This document shows positions 1-6,834 of a DNA stretch of 8,009 nt, one piece after another. A model generated the notes under the pieces. The model was not told where the DNA came from and did no database searches. It saw only the letters and a program-made list of their open reading frames with translations. Made by a program: the position numbers and the translations under genes. Each line of letters opens with the position of its first letter. Within the stretch, counting starts at the first letter, position 1. The DNA lies in assembly GCA_018666055.1 (NCBI GenBank), contig JABJAS010000056.1, positions 1 through 8,009 of the forward strand, written 5' to 3'. This DNA comes from Halieaceae bacterium (GTDB lineage: Bacteria; Pseudomonadota; Gammaproteobacteria; Pseudomonadales; Halieaceae).

Positions 1-669
1 GATGTGGGTATGCCCGTAGCAACAACGGGGCTATACCGGCTATCGAAAGACCAGCTCCGCAGTGACGCTATGACATTACCATCCGCAGACAGGACAGCGG
101 CACTCACCCAGCGATCACTGCCCATTCAGTCACGGAGTCATCGTGTGGAGCGAGTCACTGGGATCATTACCCATCGGATACTCGAACTACTCTCCGGCAC
201 AGACTTACCGACCGAACCGGATGCCCGCATCAGGCAATGGATCCGTGGTGGCTTACAGCAGACCAGTCTTACCCCTGAGGCGATGAATACAGTAGAGGAG
301 CACTGCTTGCACTTACTGAGCAATACACTGAGTTGTAAGACAGGCCGGTGGATCCTCAGCGCTCATCCTGAGGCCCAAAGTGAGTTGGCACTGAGCCGTA
401 TGGAGTCTGGTGAGTTAAAAGGTTACGTTATCGACCGAACTTTTGTCGATTCAGAGACAGGGTTCCGCTGGATTATCGATTATAAAACGAGCGCCCCCTT
501 GGTGGACGAATCGCTCGATAGTTTTACAGCAAGAGAACATGCTCACTACCGAGAGCAATTGCGAAACTATGCCGAGCTACTGGCTGAGCAAACTGGGGCA
601 GGACCACACGCAGCCATCAAGACCGCACTGTACTTTCCGTCGATCAAAATGCTCTCTTTGACACCATAA
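1..669 (+). CDS. RecB/AddA-like helicase-nuclease, C-terminal PD-(D/E)XK nuclease domain (5' partial)
   Basis: This is the last 222 codons of a larger gene; the frame is open to the left edge, so no start can be assigned and the GTG at 4 is probably internal. The visible part is a RecB-family nuclease domain. In order it shows a THRILE segment with the His at 172-174 and Glu at 184-186, then GYVIDR with the Asp at 433-435, then WIIDYKTS with the catalytic Asp at 478-480 and Lys at 484-486, then a YREQLRNYAELL segment matching the conserved Q-x3-Y helix. The protein ends in an ALYFP strand, as many AddA/RecB-like chains do. In that family the N-terminal part is a UvrD-type helicase acting in double-strand break processing; that half is inferred, not seen. 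All expected nuclease residues are present, so the fragment looks functional. A stand-alone RecB-type nuclease is possible but less likely. It terminates at the hairpin just downstream. Confidence 0.8.
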   Translation, partial: DVGMPVATTGLYRLSKDQLRSDAMTLPSADRTAALTQRSLPIQSRSHRVERVTGIITHRILELLSGTDLPTEPDARIRQWIRGGLQQTSLTPEAMNTVEEHCLHLLSNTLSCKTGRWILSAHPEAQSELALSRMESGELKGYVIDRTFVDSETGFRWIIDYKTSAPLVDESLDSFTAREHAHYREQLRNYAELLAEQTGAGPHAAIKTALYFPSIKMLSLTP

Positions 670-696
670 AAAAACCCGGCTGAAAGCCGGGTTCTT
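668..696. terminator. Bidirectional rho-independent terminator between convergent genes
   Basis: A perfect 9-bp stem (673-681 with 685-693, arm AACCCGGCT) closes a GAA loop. It sits between the stop of the helicase-nuclease gene (669) and the stop of the minus-strand exported-protein gene (714). Read on the minus strand, the hairpin is followed by five T (complement of 668-672), a canonical U-tract. Read on the plus strand it is followed only by a mixed CTTGTCTT. It should therefore work better for the minus-strand gene. Confidence 0.9.
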
Positions 697-713
697 GTCT
701 TGCCAATCGGTGA

Positions 714-1334
714 TCAAACCTCTTTGAGCGACATCACCAGTGCCTCAGTGAAGACGACAACTACCGAATCCCCTAGTCGCACGTTATCCAGCTTATCGAG
801 TTCGACGCCCCCGATTGTGTGCATGCGGCCCCGTGCATCTTTGATGACGACATTGCCTGCGCTGTCCATTGCTTCGATGGTGCATACGGCACGAACCAGA
901 CGCGCCACTCCCGCTGCGGTGACACCGGCATCAGCGTCCGTATTGCCGCGCTCGCCGATAACGACCCAAGGCTCAGCCAGCTCCTCGGCTGTGGGCTGCC
1001 GCACTTCTGCCTCGATCGACGCAACGTAATCAGCGATAATCGTGTCGCCGGGGACGATTTGGCTTATATCGACACCGTCTTCACGCGCGCTCAGGGTGAC
1101 GAAGTTACCGCCAGGTCCGCGTACGACGAGTTCACGAGTTTCTAAGTCAACCGCAACCACTTCACCCTCTACCTCGGCGACGATGGCGCGACCGCCAGAT
1201 GCCCACACGACATCGGCAGGGTTTTCGTGAACAACCGTCTCGCCAGCTTCATGGTGCCCCGCAAAACTGGTTACTGGCACAATCGCCCAAAGCGTGGCAA
1301 GAGAGAGGGGAATTAACTTCAACAATTTCATCAT
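714..1334 (-). CDS. Exported protein of unknown function with two internal repeats
   Basis: I do not recognise this 206-residue protein. Its N-terminus is a signal peptide: MMKLLK, a hydrophobic core to about residue 22, and a likely cleavage after SFA (residue 25), leaving a mature chain starting GHHEAG. The mature part appears to hold two copies of one beta-rich unit of about 60 residues, roughly 50-111 and 146-204. Each has an x-V/I-x-A-x-D strand, a turn, a VV strand, a Gly-containing loop before TL/TI, a VD/LD step, then a GD-x-(I/V) strand and a short end strand. An acidic, Pro/Glu-containing linker (111-145) joins them. There is one Cys (151) and no visible catalytic motif, so a binding or structural periplasmic role is only a guess. 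Two adjacent ATGs (1334 and 1331) can serve as start; GAAGGAAG just upstream is the ribosome site. It lies 121 bp downstream of gloB on the same strand, with no convincing promoter seen between them. Confidence 0.8.
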   Translation of the reverse strand: MMKLLKLIPLSLATLWAIVPVTSFAGHHEAGETVVHENPADVVWASGGRAIVAEVEGEVVAVDLETRELVVRGPGGNFVTLSAREDGVDISQIVPGDTIIADYVASIEAEVRQPTAEELAEPWVVIGERGNTDADAGVTAAGVARLVRAVCTIEAMDSAGNVVIKDARGRMHTIGGVELDKLDNVRLGDSVVVVFTEALVMSLKEV

Positions 1335-1455
1335 GTCTTCCTTCTATCAGTTTGGCCCAGTGATACAGGGGCGTTCAGTCAAATCGCTGAGCAAGATAGC
1401 GCAATCGCTTGGTGTCGGGAAGGCGGGAAGGCATGGATTGTCACTTTTTGTGGTC

Positions 1456-2220
1456 TCAAGCCTGATTTTTCCACTCTCGCACGGCTGAAAAGACACCATC
1501 GGGGCTATCGTCATGTAGTCGTCCGGTATCGATCAACGTTTGGCGGATCGCGCTACTAGACCATCGGAGAAAGGGGTTATAGCGAAGCTCCCCTTCTAAC
1601 ACCGAGGGTACCGTGGGTAGATCCCGAGCGCGCTTGTCCTGACAGGCGGCGGCGAACGCTGCGAGTGCCGCATTGTCGGGCTCCACCATTTGCGCAAACG
1701 CTAAATTACCCAGCGTATATTCGTGTGCACAATAGATCCTCGTATCGCTCGGCAATACGCTGAGCTTCTCCAGTGAGGCGCGCATCTGCATTGTCGTGCC
1801 CTCAAAGACTCGGCCACAGCCGCCCACAAAAAGCGTGTCACCGCAAAACAACGCACTTTGTGTAGCACAGTGATAGGCAATATGGTCCAGAGTATGTCCG
1901 GGCACCTCCAGCACCTCGAAGGACTCACCCAATACCGATACTTGGTCACCCTCAGTCACCGTGTGGTCGAAAACGCCTGCGGGACTCCCTGCGGGGCCCC
2001 AGGTATCGCAACCTGTTTTTTCCTGCAAGACCTGTACTGCCCCAGTGTGGTCGAAATGATGATGCGTTATCAAAATGCCCGTTAACTCGAGCCCCCGCTC
2101 TGCTAACCTTGTCAACACGGGCTCCGGTTCTCCCGGGTCCACGACATAGGCGTGTTGACCTCGCTCTATCAGCCAGATGTAGTTGTCGCTGAAAGCGTTG
2201 ATCGGCGATATAGTCACCAT
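1456..2220 (-). CDS. gloB: Hydroxyacylglutathione hydrolase (glyoxalase II)
   Basis: GloB hydrolyses S-lactoylglutathione to D-lactate and glutathione, the second step of methylglyoxal detoxification in the cytosol. The 254-residue length matches the family. The metallo-beta-lactamase fold is marked by THHHFDHTG (His53, His55, Asp57, His58), PGHTLDHI (His109), CGDTLF (Asp128, the bridging ligand) and CAHEYT (His166), so the full binuclear metal site is present. The C-terminal third carries the NPFLRW segment typical of GloB rather than of other beta-lactamase-fold hydrolases. The start MVTISPINAFSDNYIW aligns with the usual N-terminus. It is divergent from the YafS-like gene across 51 bp; gloB beside yafS-rnhA-dnaQ is the known arrangement in Escherichia coli and relatives, which supports the name. 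A modest AAGG element lies upstream of the start. I saw no intact terminator directly after it. Confidence 0.96.
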   Translation of the reverse strand: MVTISPINAFSDNYIWLIERGQHAYVVDPGEPEPVLTRLAERGLELTGILITHHHFDHTGAVQVLQEKTGCDTWGPAGSPAGVFDHTVTEGDQVSVLGESFEVLEVPGHTLDHIAYHCATQSALFCGDTLFVGGCGRVFEGTTMQMRASLEKLSVLPSDTRIYCAHEYTLGNLAFAQMVEPDNAALAAFAAACQDKRARDLPTVPSVLEGELRYNPFLRWSSSAIRQTLIDTGRLHDDSPDGVFSAVREWKNQA

Positions 2221-2271
2221 TGATGCATTACCTTAGTGTTTCACTCTGTTTAGCGAGGCTACCTGCTGCCC

Positions 2272-3084
2272 ATGAATGTGACCAGTCCTTTTCCGCAAGA
2301 ATCTGCCAATAGAAATGAGCTCGGACAGTGGTATGCACAGAGGGCCATGGGGCGCCTGCTGACTGAGCAATTGAGCGAAGCACTGAATCATCGGCTGGAG
2401 CAAGTTTTTGGCTATCACATGCTCATCACCGGTGCCGATATCGGCCTTGATTTCAGCCGACTGGGAAAAACCCAGCGTATTTTTTGTTTGACGACTCAGC
2501 CCAGTTCAGCGCCAGGTTTCCAACCTGTCGTGGGGATGAGCAGTGAACTACCCTTCGCCTCAGATTCGCTTGATGCCTTGGTGCTGTGTCATACCTTGAA
2601 TGTGGCGCCTACTCCCCATGAGGTACTGCGAGAGTGCCAACGGGTTTTGGTGCCCAATGGCCATTTATTTGTCGTCAGCTTTAATCCCCTCAGTTTGTGG
2701 GGCGCTGGGCGACTGTTGAGTCATCTGTTGCGTCGTAAGACCCTGCCCGCGGCCAGCAGCCGAAAAATGCGTGACTGGCTCGCCCTGTTGGGGTTTTCAC
2801 ATGGCGAGCCGCAGTATTTGGCGCCCCTTGTCCCGGTAGGCCGGGGACGGCTTCGGAATATGATGACGACCATCGAGGGCTGGCTGAGAAGGCAGAATGC
2901 GCCCATTGGTAATGTTTATCTCATTCATGCGCGTAAACGGGTGTCGGCCCGCCTCGAGAGCGGCCTCACAGTCATGAACAAGCCTAGACTGATCGCGATT
3001 CCGCTGGGTAAGTCTCAAGGAGGGGTTCCCGTGCCACGGCAAGTGAAGGTGAAAATCGACGACCCTTGGGGGCCACAGCAATGA
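2272..3084 (+). CDS. YafS-like class I methyltransferase-fold protein
   Basis: A 270-residue protein resembling Escherichia coli YafS, which sits in the same place between gloB and rnhA. The recognisable core is a Methyltransf_11-type half: [18 protein letters not shown] (93-110), then the [21 protein letters not shown] stretch (119-139), corresponding to motifs II/III and the strand-4/5 region. The segment after it (SLWGAGRLL, then [10 protein letters not shown] at 167-176) also follows the YafS pattern. Motif I, the glycine-rich SAM loop expected around residues 50-72, is degenerate: the region reads [15 protein letters not shown] with no E/D-x-G-x-G-x-G. Substrate and even catalytic activity are therefore uncertain. 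The C-terminal 50 residues are basic and look poorly ordered. The stop overlaps the rnhA start by four bases (ATGA), implying translational coupling. No strong ribosome site precedes ATG 2272. Confidence 0.82.
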   Translation: MNVTSPFPQESANRNELGQWYAQRAMGRLLTEQLSEALNHRLEQVFGYHMLITGADIGLDFSRLGKTQRIFCLTTQPSSAPGFQPVVGMSSELPFASDSLDALVLCHTLNVAPTPHEVLRECQRVLVPNGHLFVVSFNPLSLWGAGRLLSHLLRRKTLPAASSRKMRDWLALLGFSHGEPQYLAPLVPVGRGRLRNMMTTIEGWLRRQNAPIGNVYLIHARKRVSARLESGLTVMNKPRLIAIPLGKSQGGVPVPRQVKVKIDDPWGPQQ

Positions 3085-3530
3085 GATCGGTCCAAGCCTA
3101 TACCGATGGCGCTTGCAGCGGTAACCCCGGTCCAGGGGGCTGGGGCGTGGTGCTGCAGTTCGGGGATCATGAACGAGAACTGATGGGGGGCGAGAACGAT
3201 ACGACTAATAACCGTATGGAGCTGACCGCCGCCATCGAGGCGTTAAAAGCTTTAAAGGAGCCGTGTCGCATTGCGCTGACAACGGACTCCACCTACGTAA
3301 AGGATGGGATTACCAAATGGCTTAGCAACTGGAAACGCAATGGCTGGAAGACCGCCGCCAAAAAGCCCGTTAAGAATCAAGATTTATGGCAGCAACTCGA
3401 ACACTATGCGGCGCAACACTCGGTTGAGTGGCTATGGGTCAAAGGACACAGTGGACATCCCGAGAATGAGCGGGCAGACACCCTCGCCAACGAGGGCATG
3501 AGTGCATTGAAAGGGGCCCATCGTGGATAG
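3081..3530 (+). CDS. rnhA: Ribonuclease HI
   Basis: RNase HI cleaves the RNA strand of RNA-DNA hybrids, removing R-loops and primer remnants in the cytosol. The 149-residue chain aligns almost without gaps to Escherichia coli RNase HI (155 residues), offset by one. It has [14 protein letters not shown] with Asp9, [11 protein letters not shown] with Glu47, TTDSTYV with Asp69, and [12 protein letters not shown] with His123 and Asp133, so the whole DEDD site and the catalytic His are present. The basic handle around residues 80-98 ([17 protein letters not shown]) is also kept. I chose ATG 3081 because it gives the family's normal N-terminus, overlaps the previous stop as ATGA, and has GGGGG eight bases upstream. 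A TTG at 3066 would add five residues unlike the family. It ends inside the dnaQ start, an 8-bp overlap. Confidence 0.97.
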   Translation: MRSVQAYTDGACSGNPGPGGWGVVLQFGDHERELMGGENDTTNNRMELTAAIEALKALKEPCRIALTTDSTYVKDGITKWLSNWKRNGWKTAAKKPVKNQDLWQQLEHYAAQHSVEWLWVKGHSGHPENERADTLANEGMSALKGAHRG

Positions 3531-4257
3531 ACGGCAAATAGTATTAGACACAGAAACCACTGGGCTGGAGGTCAATCAAGGACATCGGATTATTGAGATT
3601 GGCTGTGTGGAGTTATTGAACCGTCGAGTAACGGGGCGTCATTACCATCAGTATCTGCACCCTGAACGAGACATCGACGCAGGCGCCATGGAGGTTCATG
3701 GCATTACGCTCGATTTTTTGATGGGAAAACCGACCTTTCAGCAAGCGGCCGATGAGTTCATCGAATTTATTCGAGGGGCTGAGCTCGTGATTCATAATGC
3801 GCCGTTTGATGTGGGTTTCATCGACGCAGAGCTGTCGCGATTAAGTCCGGGCAGTGAAGCGGTCAGAGATATTTGTGAGGTGACCGATACGTTGCAAATG
3901 GCTCGGCACAAGCACCCCGGGCAGCGTAATAATTTGGATGCCTTGTGTCAGCGTTACGAAATTGACAATACCAGTAGAAGTCTCCACGGCGCGCTATTAG
4001 ACGCCGAAATTCTCGCCGAAGTGTACCTAGCGATGACAGGCGGTCAAACGTCGTTGGGGTTGGGATCTGACGGCGCAGGCACTTTGGGAAGCGGGGCGAT
4101 GCAAGCATCCAGTATTCGGCCATTGCCTGCTGATCGCCCCAGGCTTGCGGTCTTACGCGCGACACCAGAGGAGGTCGAGCGTCATGAGCAGAAGCTCAGA
4201 GAACTCGATCAGGAATCTGGAGAGGCGCTTTGGCGTCGCGCCTCTCCGCAGGGATAG
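3523..4257 (+). CDS. dnaQ: DNA polymerase III epsilon subunit, 3'-5' proofreading exonuclease
   Basis: Epsilon is the proofreading subunit of the replicative polymerase core, binding alpha and theta. The 244-residue length equals the Escherichia coli protein (243). All DEDDh exonuclease motifs are visible: Exo I DTETTG (Asp9, Glu11), Exo [16 protein letters not shown] (Asp96) and Exo [18 protein letters not shown] (His155, Asp160). LAMTGGQTS follows as in E. coli. A Gly/Ser-rich flexible linker (about 176-195) then leads to a C-terminal segment (about 204-240, [18 protein letters not shown]) matching the alpha-binding tail. The start is GTG 3523, overlapping rnhA by eight bases, with AAAGGGG (3510-3516) six bases upstream; it gives the usual [15 protein letters not shown]-terminus. 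In E. coli rnhA and dnaQ are divergent; here they share one strand and probably one transcript. The stop abuts the nhaB stop with no gap. Confidence 0.97.
   Translation: MDRRQIVLDTETTGLEVNQGHRIIEIGCVELLNRRVTGRHYHQYLHPERDIDAGAMEVHGITLDFLMGKPTFQQAADEFIEFIRGAELVIHNAPFDVGFIDAELSRLSPGSEAVRDICEVTDTLQMARHKHPGQRNNLDALCQRYEIDNTSRSLHGALLDAEILAEVYLAMTGGQTSLGLGSDGAGTLGSGAMQASSIRPLPADRPRLAVLRATPEEVERHEQKLRELDQESGEALWRRASPQG
4219..4247. terminator. Perfect hairpin at the dnaQ/nhaB convergent junction (possible transcript-end structure)
   Basis: A 10-bp perfect inverted repeat (4219-4228 with 4238-4247, arm GGAGAGGCGC) encloses a 9-base loop. It lies inside the last codons of dnaQ and 10 bases beyond the nhaB stop, at a junction with no intergenic DNA. 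Neither strand has a T-tract after it, so it is not a canonical intrinsic terminator. It may instead be an RNA 3'-end stabiliser or pause element for both transcripts. The structure is seen; the function is inferred. Confidence 0.5.
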
Positions 4258-5763
4258 TTACAGCGCGATCGTGACGGCTAGCAGCCCGACCCCGGTGAGT
4301 ACAATGGTGTAGGGCAATGCCATGACCACCATCGTGCCGTAGGACAGTCTAATCAGAGGCGCCAATGCAGAGGTCAACAAGAATAAGAAGGCGGCTTGTC
4401 CATTGGGCGTTGCAACAGACGGCAGGTTGGTACCCGTATTGATGGCAATCGCCAGCCGGTCAAACTCGGCTCGATCAATCTCACCAGCCTTTAACGCCGC
4501 GTCAATCTCGGAAATATAAACGGTCGCAACAAAGACATTGTCTGAGATCGCCGAGAGCAGTCCATTGGCGAGGAAGAACATAGCCGGCCGCACCTCATCT
4601 GACATCGCCAACACGGCGTCAATAACGGGCGTGAATAAATGCTGCTCGTGAATGACGGCAACAACGGCAAAAAAGACCACAAGCAGCGCCGTGAAGGGCA
4701 GCGCTTCCTGAAACGCGTGTCCGATATCGTGTTCATCCGTGATGCCATTAAAGGCTGTCAACAACACGATGACTAATAAGCCGATCAACCCGACTGCAGC
4801 CAAATGAAGCGCCAGCGAAAAAACCAAGATGCCGGCTACCACGGCTTGAACCATTAGCTTCATCTTAGTCCGTGGCGTCGCGTTACTCTGCTGCCCCTCA
4901 TCGAACTCAACCAAGACTTGGCGAACATTGGCAGGCATCAATGCCCCGTAGCCAAACCATCCGGTCACCTCTAATAGGACGCAGGTGATCAATCCACACA
5001 CCAGCACAGGCATCGTGATCGGTGCCATGTTCATGAAGAAAGTCTGAAAGTCCCATCCGGCAACGCTCGCAATCAACAGGTTTTGTGGTTCACCCACCAA
5101 CGTGCAAACACCACCCAGCGCAGTACCGACAGCCCCGTGCATCAACAAGCTGCGCAAGAAAGCACGGAACGTCTCAAGATCATTCTCTGACGCGGCGTTC
5201 ACCCCTCGATCATGCGTGTAGTCGTGCTGCTGATCCGATAGCGCGGCACCCGACGCCACGCGGTGAAAGACGGCGTAGAAGCCAACGCCCACGCTAATCA
5301 ACACCGCCGTCACCGTAAGGGCATCAAGAAAAGCTGACAGCACCGCGGAGACAATCGAGAACAAGAAGGCCAGAAACTTTTTGGATCGAACATTCAAGAG
5401 AATTTTTGTGAAGACGAATAACAGCAGGTCCTTCATAAAGTAGATACCAGCCACCATAAACATCAGTAGCAGGATGACTTCGAAATTGGCCTCAGCTTCA
5501 TGGTAAACGCTGTGTGGATCAGCGAGCCCCAGCAGGATCCCCTCTATGGCGATGAGCCCGCCGGGTTGGAGCGGATAGCACCTCAGTGCCAGTGCAAGAG
5601 TAAAAATGAACTCTGCCACCAGCGCCCATCCAGCGACCACGGGTCCTGCGCCGAGCAATATAAACGGATTCAGAACGAGAAAAGCGATGATGGTCTGCTT
5701 GTACCAGCGGGGTGATTCGCCTAAAAAATTGGACCAGAGGGCACTGAAGGGAGACTCACTCAT
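4258..5763 (-). CDS. nhaB: Na+/H+ antiporter NhaB
   Basis: NhaB is an inner-membrane electrogenic antiporter that expels Na+ in exchange for protons. The 501-residue chain is hydrophobic throughout and follows the Escherichia coli protein (513 residues) closely. The N-terminus [16 protein letters not shown] is followed by [32 protein letters not shown] and [18 protein letters not shown], whose Asp147 corresponds to the conserved membrane aspartate of NhaB. Further on come [19 protein letters not shown] (about 213-231), [13 protein letters not shown] and [20 protein letters not shown] near the C-terminus. An acidic/polar cytosolic-type loop (about 174-198) separates two membrane groups. The chain stops shortly after [10 protein letters not shown], so it lacks roughly the last dozen residues of the E. 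coli tail. The start at 5763 gives the normal N-terminus; the ribosome site is weak. It is convergent with dnaQ and divergent from nudC. Confidence 0.96.
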   Translation of the reverse strand: MSESPFSALWSNFLGESPRWYKQTIIAFLVLNPFILLGAGPVVAGWALVAEFIFTLALALRCYPLQPGGLIAIEGILLGLADPHSVYHEAEANFEVILLLMFMVAGIYFMKDLLLFVFTKILLNVRSKKFLAFLFSIVSAVLSAFLDALTVTAVLISVGVGFYAVFHRVASGAALSDQQHDYTHDRGVNAASENDLETFRAFLRSLLMHGAVGTALGGVCTLVGEPQNLLIASVAGWDFQTFFMNMAPITMPVLVCGLITCVLLEVTGWFGYGALMPANVRQVLVEFDEGQQSNATPRTKMKLMVQAVVAGILVFSLALHLAAVGLIGLLVIVLLTAFNGITDEHDIGHAFQEALPFTALLVVFFAVVAVIHEQHLFTPVIDAVLAMSDEVRPAMFFLANGLLSAISDNVFVATVYISEIDAALKAGEIDRAEFDRLAIAINTGTNLPSVATPNGQAAFLFLLTSALAPLIRLSYGTMVVMALPYTIVLTGVGLLAVTIAL

Positions 5764-6012
5764 ATCTTTTTATCCGTTATGGTTGTTATTGCGCCGCGAT
5801 CAATGACTGTGGATTGACCGATGCTAATTCGCACTCACGACGACACTATTGATCAGGCCGCTATAGGCTTTATGGATTAAACCCCATCGGCAGCAGAGAT
5901 GCACCCTCATCCAACGACTGGGAAAATATACGGCGATTAGCATCACTTGGTTCTTGTACTTGGGGCGATGGGTTCCTAGACTGTCCGCTGCGCGATTTTC
6001 GGTGATGCCACT
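5764..6012. promoter_or_regulatory. Divergent nhaB / nudC intergenic region
   Basis: These 249 bp separate the nhaB and nudC starts and should carry both promoters. I see no credible small gene and no tRNA. For nudC there is one weak sigma-70-like candidate: TTGTAC (5954-5959), a 17-base spacer, then TAGACT (5977-5982), which would place the transcript start about 24 bases before the TTG start codon. For nhaB I found no convincing -35/-10 pair. A TGATCA palindrome near 5850 is too short to call an operator. Confidence 0.4.
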
Positions 6013-6822
6013 TTGCTTGATATTTCTGTTTTGCCCCTGCGCCCCGAGACGGACGATTGGGCCTTCGTCTTCGCGGGCCGCAATACATTGACGTCACTGC
6101 GGGGCCAGCCAGGTGCGCCATGGCGCCTTGGCGAGGCTGACGCGCTTTGGAGCCTAAATAGGGATTTAGCGGTGCCGATGGGGTACTGGGGCGGCAAAGC
6201 AGCTTGGGCATTTTCTGTTCCAGAGAACAGCGAAACCGGGCTTGAGGTGCTCAGCGGTAATCTATATAGCTTGCTAGGCCGCGTAGACGACTCACTGTTC
6301 CACGCCAACGGCCGCGCCTACCAGTTATTGCACTGGCAAGACACCCACCGATATTGCGGCCGCTGCGGTTCGCCCACTTCGGTCATCGAAGACGGTAGGG
6401 CGGTAGGCTGCAGCGATTGCTCATCGCGGGTTTATCCCCGGATCTCGCCGTGCGTGATCGTCTTAGTGTCAAAAGGTGACAAACTATTGCTCGCCGCAGC
6501 CGCAGGCTACCAGAAACGATTTTACAGTACGCTAGCAGGATTCATGGAGTCCGGAGAGACTTGCGAACAGACCGTGATCCGCGAGGTGAGAGAAGAAGTC
6601 GGCATCGAAGTCGGCAATATTCGTTACTTTACCTCACAGCCATGGCCTTTTCCGAGTCAGGTCATGCTCGGCTTCTTCGCCGAATGGGAATCGGGAGATA
6701 TCGTGCCTAACCCTGATGAGATCGAGGAGGCCGATTGGTTTGACCCGGGCGCACTCCCACCCACGCCTCCTAATGCGTCCATATCGGGGCAACTTATCGC
6801 TCACTTCCTTCAAGCTCGTTAA
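6013..6822 (+). CDS. nudC: NAD+ diphosphatase / RNA deNADding Nudix hydrolase
   Basis: NudC hydrolyses NAD(H) to NMN(H) and AMP and removes NAD caps from RNA 5' ends. The 269 residues show the family order: an N-terminal variable domain (1-110), a four-Cys zinc ribbon (Cys115, Cys118, Cys133, Cys136; YCGRCGSP and CSDC), the Nudix box from Gly176 to Ile198 (GFMESGE, then REVREEVGI), and the NudC signature SQPWPFPSQ (208-216). That last motif differs slightly from E. coli SQPWPFPQS, with Ser and the ninth-position residue exchanged. The start is a TTG at 6013: an in-frame TAG at 5977 lies upstream with no in-frame ATG or GTG between. GGTGAT (6001-6006) six bases before supports it. The nearby ATG 6005 is out of frame. 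sohB begins 12 bases after the stop, so the two are probably co-transcribed. Confidence 0.94.
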   Translation: MLDISVLPLRPETDDWAFVFAGRNTLTSLRGQPGAPWRLGEADALWSLNRDLAVPMGYWGGKAAWAFSVPENSETGLEVLSGNLYSLLGRVDDSLFHANGRAYQLLHWQDTHRYCGRCGSPTSVIEDGRAVGCSDCSSRVYPRISPCVIVLVSKGDKLLLAAAAGYQKRFYSTLAGFMESGETCEQTVIREVREEVGIEVGNIRYFTSQPWPFPSQVMLGFFAEWESGDIVPNPDEIEEADWFDPGALPPTPPNASISGQLIAHFLQAR

Positions 6823-6834
6823 CGGTCAATCGCT

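Noticed and set aside
700..1145. Plus-strand frames opposite the exported-protein gene
   Set aside because: The Thr/Ser/Arg-rich translations look like the complement of the minus-strand gene, which has a signal peptide, ribosome site and terminator.
1415..1435. Short direct repeat of a GGGAAGGC-type unit upstream of the exported-protein gene
   Set aside because: Two near-adjacent copies of about eight bases are within chance for this composition and are linked to no other signal.
1294..1488. Plus-strand open frame of 64 codons covering the gap between gloB and the exported-protein gene
   Set aside because: It runs antisense over the signal peptide and ribosome site of the exported-protein gene and into the gloB end, has no family resemblance and no clear ribosome site.
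3066..3080. TTG 3066 as the rnhA start
   Set aside because: It would add five residues not seen in RNase HI, while ATG 3081 has an ATGA overlap and a G-rich ribosome site.
5870..6308. Two minus-strand open frames antisense to the nudC start
   Set aside because: Their composition is Arg/Pro/Ser-rich as expected of shadow frames, and the opposite strand encodes a well-supported NudC.
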